From the NCBI RefSeq assembly GCF_018777395.1, contig NZ_JAFJYC010000001.1, positions 1,116,001-1,180,000 of the forward strand: a DNA stretch of 64,000 nucleotides. Direction: 5' to 3'. Position 1 is the stretch's first letter, and each line of letters starts with the position of its first letter. Source of the DNA: Candidatus Sodalis endolongispinus. Lineage in GTDB: Bacteria > Pseudomonadota > Gammaproteobacteria > Enterobacterales > Enterobacteriaceae. Shown here in pieces: positions 59,747 to 64,000 of this stretch. Under the pieces are notes generated by a model. It had not been told where the DNA came from and ran no database searches. It saw nothing but the letters and a program-made list of their open reading frames with translations. The position numbers and the translations under genes are program-made.

Positions 59747-61920
59747 TCCACCTCCCGTAACAAAAAGAGCGTCGCCAACGGCGGCAGCGTCAGGGACAGA
59801 GAATAGCCATGGTAATGCCAAGTGACGGGTTCGCTGTGAATTTCGCCCTGATTACCCTCATTACTGCCATTGTAGTAACCCGAGTCGGTATTCAGCACTT
59901 CATGCCAGCGGCCGCCATTGGGAACGCCGATGCGATAGCCCTGACGCGGGACCGGGGTGAAATTGCTGACCACCAGTATTTCATTGCCGGCGTTATCGCG
60001 ACGCAGGAAGGCGAAGACCGAGTTTTCATGGTCGTCGGACACCAGCCACTGAAAGCCGGAAAAAGTATAATCACACTCGTAAAACGGTGGGTAGCTGCGG
60101 TAGCACTGGCTTAAATCCCGCACCAGCCGCTGGACGCCGGCATGGTAACCGTTTTCATCGTCGAGCAAATGCCAGTCCAGACTGATGTCATGGTTCCATT
60201 CCCGACGCTGGGCGAATTCATTGCCCATAAACAACAACTTCTTGCCGGGATGCCCCCACATAAAGCCGTAATAGGCGCGCAGGTTGGCAAACTTTTGCCA
60301 ATCGTCACCGGACATGCGTTGCAGAATCGACCCTTTGCCGTGCACGACCTCATCGTGGGACAGCGGCAGCACAAAATTCTCACTGTAGGCATAAACCATG
60401 CTGAAGGTCATTTGATGGTGATGGTATTTGCGATGCACCGGGTCGAGCTGCATATAGTGCAGGGTGTCGTTCATCCAGCCCATATTCCATTTGTAATGGA
60501 ACCCCAACCCGCCGGCGTCCGGCGGACGGGTGACGCCGGAAAAGGAGGTTGATTCTTCCGCCACGGTCACCGCGCCGTCACGCTGAGTGCCGACGGTATG
60601 ATTGGTGTAGCGCAGAAAAGCGATGGCTTCCAGATTCTCGTTACCGCCATAAAAGTTGGGCACCCATTCGCCGGCGGCGCGGCTGTAATCGCGGTAGATC
60701 ATCGACGCCACCGCATCCACCCGCAGACCGTCAAGGCCATAGCGTTCCAGCCAAAACAGCGCATTACCGGCTAGATAGTTACGCACCTCGTTACGGCCGT
60801 AGTTGTAGATAAGCGTATTCCAGTCCTGATGCCGCCCCTCTTTTGGATCGGCATATTCATACAGTGCTGTGCCGTCGAACTGGGACAGCCAGAACTCGTC
60901 GCTCGGGAAATGGCCCGGCACCCAGTCCAGCAGCACGTCCAGTCCGGCCTGATGAGCGGCATCAATCAGCGCACGAAAATCTTCCGGCGTGCCGAAACGG
61001 CGCGTCGGGGCATAAATGCCGAGAGGCTGATACCCCCAGCTGCCGTCAAAGGGGTGTTCGTTAATCGGCAGTAATTCGATATGGGTAAAACCCATGTACT
61101 TCACATAACCGAGCAATTGCTCCGCCAGCTCTAAATAGCTGAGCCAGTAATTGTTCTCTGCGTGGCGGCGCCAGGAGCCAAGATGCACTTCATAAATGGC
61201 GATAGGCTGATTCATCGCATTGGCCCGGCGACGTGCCGCGTCCGGCGGCGGCAACCCCCGCGTCAGCGATGCCGTGTCCGGGCGCATTTGCGCCTCGAAA
61301 GCGTAAGGATCGGCCTTGAGCCGCGTCTGGCCATGACAGTCGATAATTTCATATTTATATAATTGGCCAAGGGTTACCGCCGGCAGAAACAATTCCCAGA
61401 GACCGTTTTCCCGCCGCTGGCGCATCGGATGGCGGCGGCCATCCCAAAAATTAAACTCCCCGACCACCGAAACCCGCTGTGCATTAGGTGCCCAAACGGC
61501 GAAGCGCATACCGGCGACCTCGTCCAGCACTTCCGGATGCGCCCCCAACCGTTCCCAGGGACGTAAATGGGTCCCTTCCGCCAGCAGCCAACTGTCAATA
61601 TCCTGCAGCAAAGGACCGAAACGATAGGGGTCCTCGATAATATAGGTATGGTCATGCCAGGTGACCGCCAGTTGATAATGGAAAGGGTTTTTACGCCGCG
61701 GGACAATCCCGCTAAAAAAGCCGCGTTGATCATCACAGGTTAACTCTGTGACCCGACGTCCGTTTTTAGCTTCAATTACCGTTACCGCGCTGGCCTCAGG
61801 CAATAAGGCACGTACTACTAATCCCTCAACGGTTTGATGCATGCCCAATAAAGAAAACGGATCGGCATAATGGCCGGCCACCAGTGCGGTAATTACGTCT
61901 TGGTCTGGATATCCTTCCAT
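59743..61920 (-). CDS. glgB: GlgB, 1,4-alpha-glucan branching enzyme
   Basis: Creates alpha-1,6 branches in glycogen. Intact, 725 residues (728 in E. coli), ATG 61920. N-terminal CBM48 domain ([20 protein letters not shown]), GH13 motifs [17 protein letters not shown] (nucleophile Asp), [15 protein letters not shown] (Glu) and [14 protein letters not shown] (Asp), and a C-terminal beta domain ending LFLLREVE. First gene of the glgBXCAP series. Confidence 0.97.
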   Translation of the reverse strand: MEGYPDQDVITALVAGHYADPFSLLGMHQTVEGLVVRALLPEASAVTVIEAKNGRRVTELTCDDQRGFFSGIVPRRKNPFHYQLAVTWHDHTYIIEDPYRFGPLLQDIDSWLLAEGTHLRPWERLGAHPEVLDEVAGMRFAVWAPNAQRVSVVGEFNFWDGRRHPMRQRRENGLWELFLPAVTLGQLYKYEIIDCHGQTRLKADPYAFEAQMRPDTASLTRGLPPPDAARRRANAMNQPIAIYEVHLGSWRRHAENNYWLSYLELAEQLLGYVKYMGFTHIELLPINEHPFDGSWGYQPLGIYAPTRRFGTPEDFRALIDAAHQAGLDVLLDWVPGHFPSDEFWLSQFDGTALYEYADPKEGRHQDWNTLIYNYGRNEVRNYLAGNALFWLERYGLDGLRVDAVASMIYRDYSRAAGEWVPNFYGGNENLEAIAFLRYTNHTVGTQRDGAVTVAEESTSFSGVTRPPDAGGLGFHYKWNMGWMNDTLHYMQLDPVHRKYHHHQMTFSMVYAYSENFVLPLSHDEVVHGKGSILQRMSGDDWQKFANLRAYYGFMWGHPGKKLLFMGNEFAQRREWNHDISLDWHLLDDENGYHAGVQRLVRDLSQCYRSYPPFYECDYTFSGFQWLVSDDHENSVFAFLRRDNAGNEILVVSNFTPVPRQGYRIGVPNGGRWHEVLNTDSGYYNGSNEGNQGEIHSEPVTWHYHGYSLSLTLPPLATLFLLREVE

Positions 61921-62702
61921 GGTCTCATCCTTTGCTTACTCCATGAAATAAAAGGGTATTGCAAAAAGATAAATGTTTAACACCTACCCGTCAGATTGCT
62001 TTCGCACCGTTAACCGCGCGCGCGCGACGGCACGTTAGCGGTTAACGTACGCAATAAGGGAGCAGAAAAATGCCATATGATAGACAATTACGATGAGAAC
62101 GCAATCATGTAACTCTCAATAATAATCATAGACAAATGTTTACGGCGCGTTCAGGCTTACTTAAGGAAATTTTTTATTAACTATTAAGCCTATGAAAAAC
62201 TTAACTTCGCTAAGTTAAATTTTTATCAGCCAAGTAAATACGTTGGCGACAGGTGCGGCATCAGGCGCAATCGGTGACCCGCACCTGCAGGGAATGCGTT
62301 TACGGATGAGCGGATTATCGTCACCGCGGCCGCTTGCAGCGGCGGCGGGGCGGGCCGGCCACGCTCAGGGGGAGGCGTGCAATGGGCCGCCTCATTCCTC
62401 TCTCGCTGGAGGAACAAAGTATCAGCGTACCTGAATCGTTGGCGCTATATGGCGCTTAAAGTGCGACGCGTTTCAGCCGGAAGTCAGCGCGAAAGCAGCG
62501 CGGGGAGAAAAATTGCCCATCGGCATCACCATAGGTCACACCCCAGCGCAACGAAGAGCCCCTGCCCCAGAAAACGCACCGGACGAGTGCCGTCAGCCCG
62601 CGAAAATGCGTTGTGCATGACGCCAGCCAGGCAAATAATGCCGTCAGCGGCAGCTAACCACCACCGGCAAACACAGCGCAGGCGGCATCCGGCGAGAGGG
62701 CT
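61921..62702. other. asd-glgB spacer
   Basis: 780 bases without a recognisable gene. 61950-62240 is AT-rich and should carry the glgB promoter; 62240-62700 is GC-rich with no homology seen. It holds the hairpin at 62195-62224. Confidence 0.4.
62195..62224 (-). terminator. AT-rich intrinsic terminator-like hairpin between asd and glgB
   Basis: On the minus strand TTAACTT-AGCG-AAGTTAA forms a perfect 7-base stem, extendable to 13 with one mismatch, followed by GTTTTT; the plus strand also ends in a T run (ATTTTT). It is placed to end transcription coming from asd, about 480 bases past its stop, before the glgB promoter. Confidence 0.55.
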
Positions 62703-63809
62703 TTAATGTGCCAACTGGCGCAGCATACGGCGCAGAGGCTCGGCGGCGCCCCACAATAGCTGGTCGCCGACGGTAAAGGCCGAAAGATACTCCGGGCCCA
62801 TATTCAATTTCCGCATCCGGCCGACCGGGGTTTTCAGCGTGCCGGTCACCGCTGCCGGCGTCAGCTCCCGCATCGACAATTCGCGATCGTTGGGCACCAC
62901 GGTCACCCAATCGTTATGGGTGGCGAGCAGTTGCTCAATTTCCGCCAGCGGCACATCCTTCTTTAGCTTCAGCGTAAACGCCTGGCTATGGCAGCGCAGA
63001 GCGCCTATACGCACGCACAGCCCGTCCACCGGTATCGGCTGGCGGGTATTGAGTATTTTGTTGGTTTCCGCCTGAACTTTCCACTCTTCGCGACTCTGAC
63101 CGTTTTCCAGCTGCTTGTCGATCCAGGGGATCAGGCTACCGGACAGCGGTACGCCAAAATTATCCGTCGGCAGGGTACCGCTGCGGGTCAATTCGGTAAC
63201 CCGACGTTCGATATCCAAAATGGCCGATGCTGGATCCTGCAACGGCTTGGCTACCGCGCCATGTAATTTCCCCATTTGTACCAAAAGCTCGCGCATATGG
63301 CGCGCACCGCCGCCGGATGCCGCCTGATAGGTGGCCACCGAGGCCCATTCCACCAAATCTTGGGCAAACAAACCGCCCAGCGACATCAGCATCAGACTCA
63401 CGGTGCAATTACCGCCGACAAAAGTTTTTATGCCGCGTTCCAGCCCTTGCTGGATCACGGCCTGATTGACGGGATCCAGGATGATAATCGCGTCATCGCG
63501 CATACGCAGCGACGACGCCGCATCAATCCAATAGCCCTGCCAGCCGATTTCACGCATCTGGGGATAGATTTCGTTGGTATAATCGCCGCCCTGGCAGGTG
63601 ACAATAATGTCCAGCGCGCTGAGCGCCGCCAGATCCCGCGCATCTTGCAGCACACCCTGCTGACCGTTCACCGCCGGTGCCGGCTGGCCATGCTGGGAAG
63701 TGGAAAAAAAAACCGGGCGGATGGCGTCAAAATCGCGCTCTTCGGTCATGCGCTGCATTAGCACTGAACCGACCATACCGCGCCAGCCGATAAAACCAAC
63801 GTTTTTCAT
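62703..63809 (-). CDS. asd: Asd, aspartate-semialdehyde dehydrogenase
   Basis: Reduces aspartyl phosphate to the semialdehyde, feeding DAP, lysine, threonine and methionine. Intact, 368 residues (367 in E. coli). NADP-binding start [20 protein letters not shown], catalytic Cys in [19 protein letters not shown], and [16 protein letters not shown] are all present. ATG 63809; the upstream 190 bases to the window edge should hold its promoter. Confidence 0.97.
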   Translation of the reverse strand: MKNVGFIGWRGMVGSVLMQRMTEERDFDAIRPVFFSTSQHGQPAPAVNGQQGVLQDARDLAALSALDIIVTCQGGDYTNEIYPQMREIGWQGYWIDAASSLRMRDDAIIILDPVNQAVIQQGLERGIKTFVGGNCTVSLMLMSLGGLFAQDLVEWASVATYQAASGGGARHMRELLVQMGKLHGAVAKPLQDPASAILDIERRVTELTRSGTLPTDNFGVPLSGSLIPWIDKQLENGQSREEWKVQAETNKILNTRQPIPVDGLCVRIGALRCHSQAFTLKLKKDVPLAEIEQLLATHNDWVTVVPNDRELSMRELTPAAVTGTLKTPVGRMRKLNMGPEYLSAFTVGDQLLWGAAEPLRRMLRQLAH

Positions 63810-64000
63810 GTTTAACTGTCCTGCCGTAGGGGGGTGACAAACTTTTCCGCGTGCTCTTACTGCGAAGCCTCAGCAGGAAACACTGTGTCCACCTTACAAA
63901 ATCTGGCCGAAACGCCGCAAGTGAAATTATTCGATTTTAAGCCCTTTTTCAGCAACGGCACTTATACTCTTCCCCTGTCGTTGCCGGGCCGCCGGCGCTA

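Overview
This window is chromosomal DNA of a gammaproteobacterium of the order Enterobacterales in an early stage of host-driven genome decay. Gene order follows the E. coli rpsL-asd side of the chromosome almost gene for gene: yhfK-argD-pabA-fic-yhfG-ppiA-tsgA, then the aroK-aroB-damX-dam-rpe-gph-trpS superoperon, hofMNOQ, mrcA-nudE-igaA-yrfG-hslR-hslO-pckA-envZ-ompR-greB-tex-feoABC, bioH-gntX-nfuA, malQP, glpR-glpG-glpE-glpD, glgP-A-C-X-B and asd. The GC-rich composition, full-length unreduced gene order and large number of lightly damaged genes best fit a Sodalis-type insect symbiont (Sodalis glossinidius or a close relative). That identification rests on resemblance only; no database was searched.

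About half of the genes are broken. Lesions are single nonsense codons (TAA, TAG and TGA all occur), 1-4 base indels often in homopolymers or short repeats, and deletions from about 20 bases to more than 300. Broken: argD, fic, tsgA, a NiCoT nickel/cobalt transporter, a MocR regulator, gph, damX, aroB, igaA, hslR, ompR, envZ, tex, feoA, feoB, bioH, gntX, malP, glpG, glgP, glgC and glgX. Intact by reading frame and motifs: pabA, yhfG, ppiA, codA, trpS, rpe, dam, aroK, hofQ, hofO, hofN, mrcA, nudE, yrfG, hslO, pckA, greB, a YcjM-type GH13 phosphorylase, nfuA, malQ, glpR, glpE, glpD, glgA, glgB and asd. Genes expected from E. coli synteny but absent include nirBDC-cysG, codB, hofP, gntT, malT and rtcBA.

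Layout: 1-6.3 kb, arginine/folate genes, the Fic toxin-antitoxin pair, ppiA and tsgA. 6.3-11.1 kb, a non-E. coli-order block (nickel transporter, DUF1127 protein, MocR regulator with an operator array, codA). 11.3-17.4 kb, trpS to aroK. 17.8-21.3 kb, competence/pilus-like hof genes. 21.4-30.8 kb, mrcA to pckA. 31.1-36.1 kb, envZ/ompR, greB, tex. 36.1-39.6 kb, AT-rich spacer and feo. 40-43.4 kb, phosphorylase, bioH/gntX scar, nfuA. 43.6-48.3 kb, maltodextrin genes. 48.6-52.5 kb, glycerol-3-phosphate genes. 52.7-61.9 kb, glycogen genes. 62.7-63.8 kb, asd.

Taken together, aerobic glycerol-3-phosphate oxidation, peptidoglycan synthesis, gluconeogenesis, DNA methylation and Fe-S assembly are kept, while arginine, ferrous iron uptake, osmosensing (both halves of EnvZ/OmpR), the Rcs brake IgaA, glycogen synthesis/degradation, and the last part of AroB are damaged. 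Intergenic regions carry at least five unrelated degenerate tandem arrays (periods of about 26-43 bases). No insertion sequences, phage genes, CRISPR arrays, rRNA or tRNA genes were recognised. I found no convincing new multi-gene system; the most unusual features are the hairpin replacing the catalytic core of glpG, the operator array at the MocR gene, the coordinated EnvZ/OmpR and IgaA losses, and the tandem arrays.
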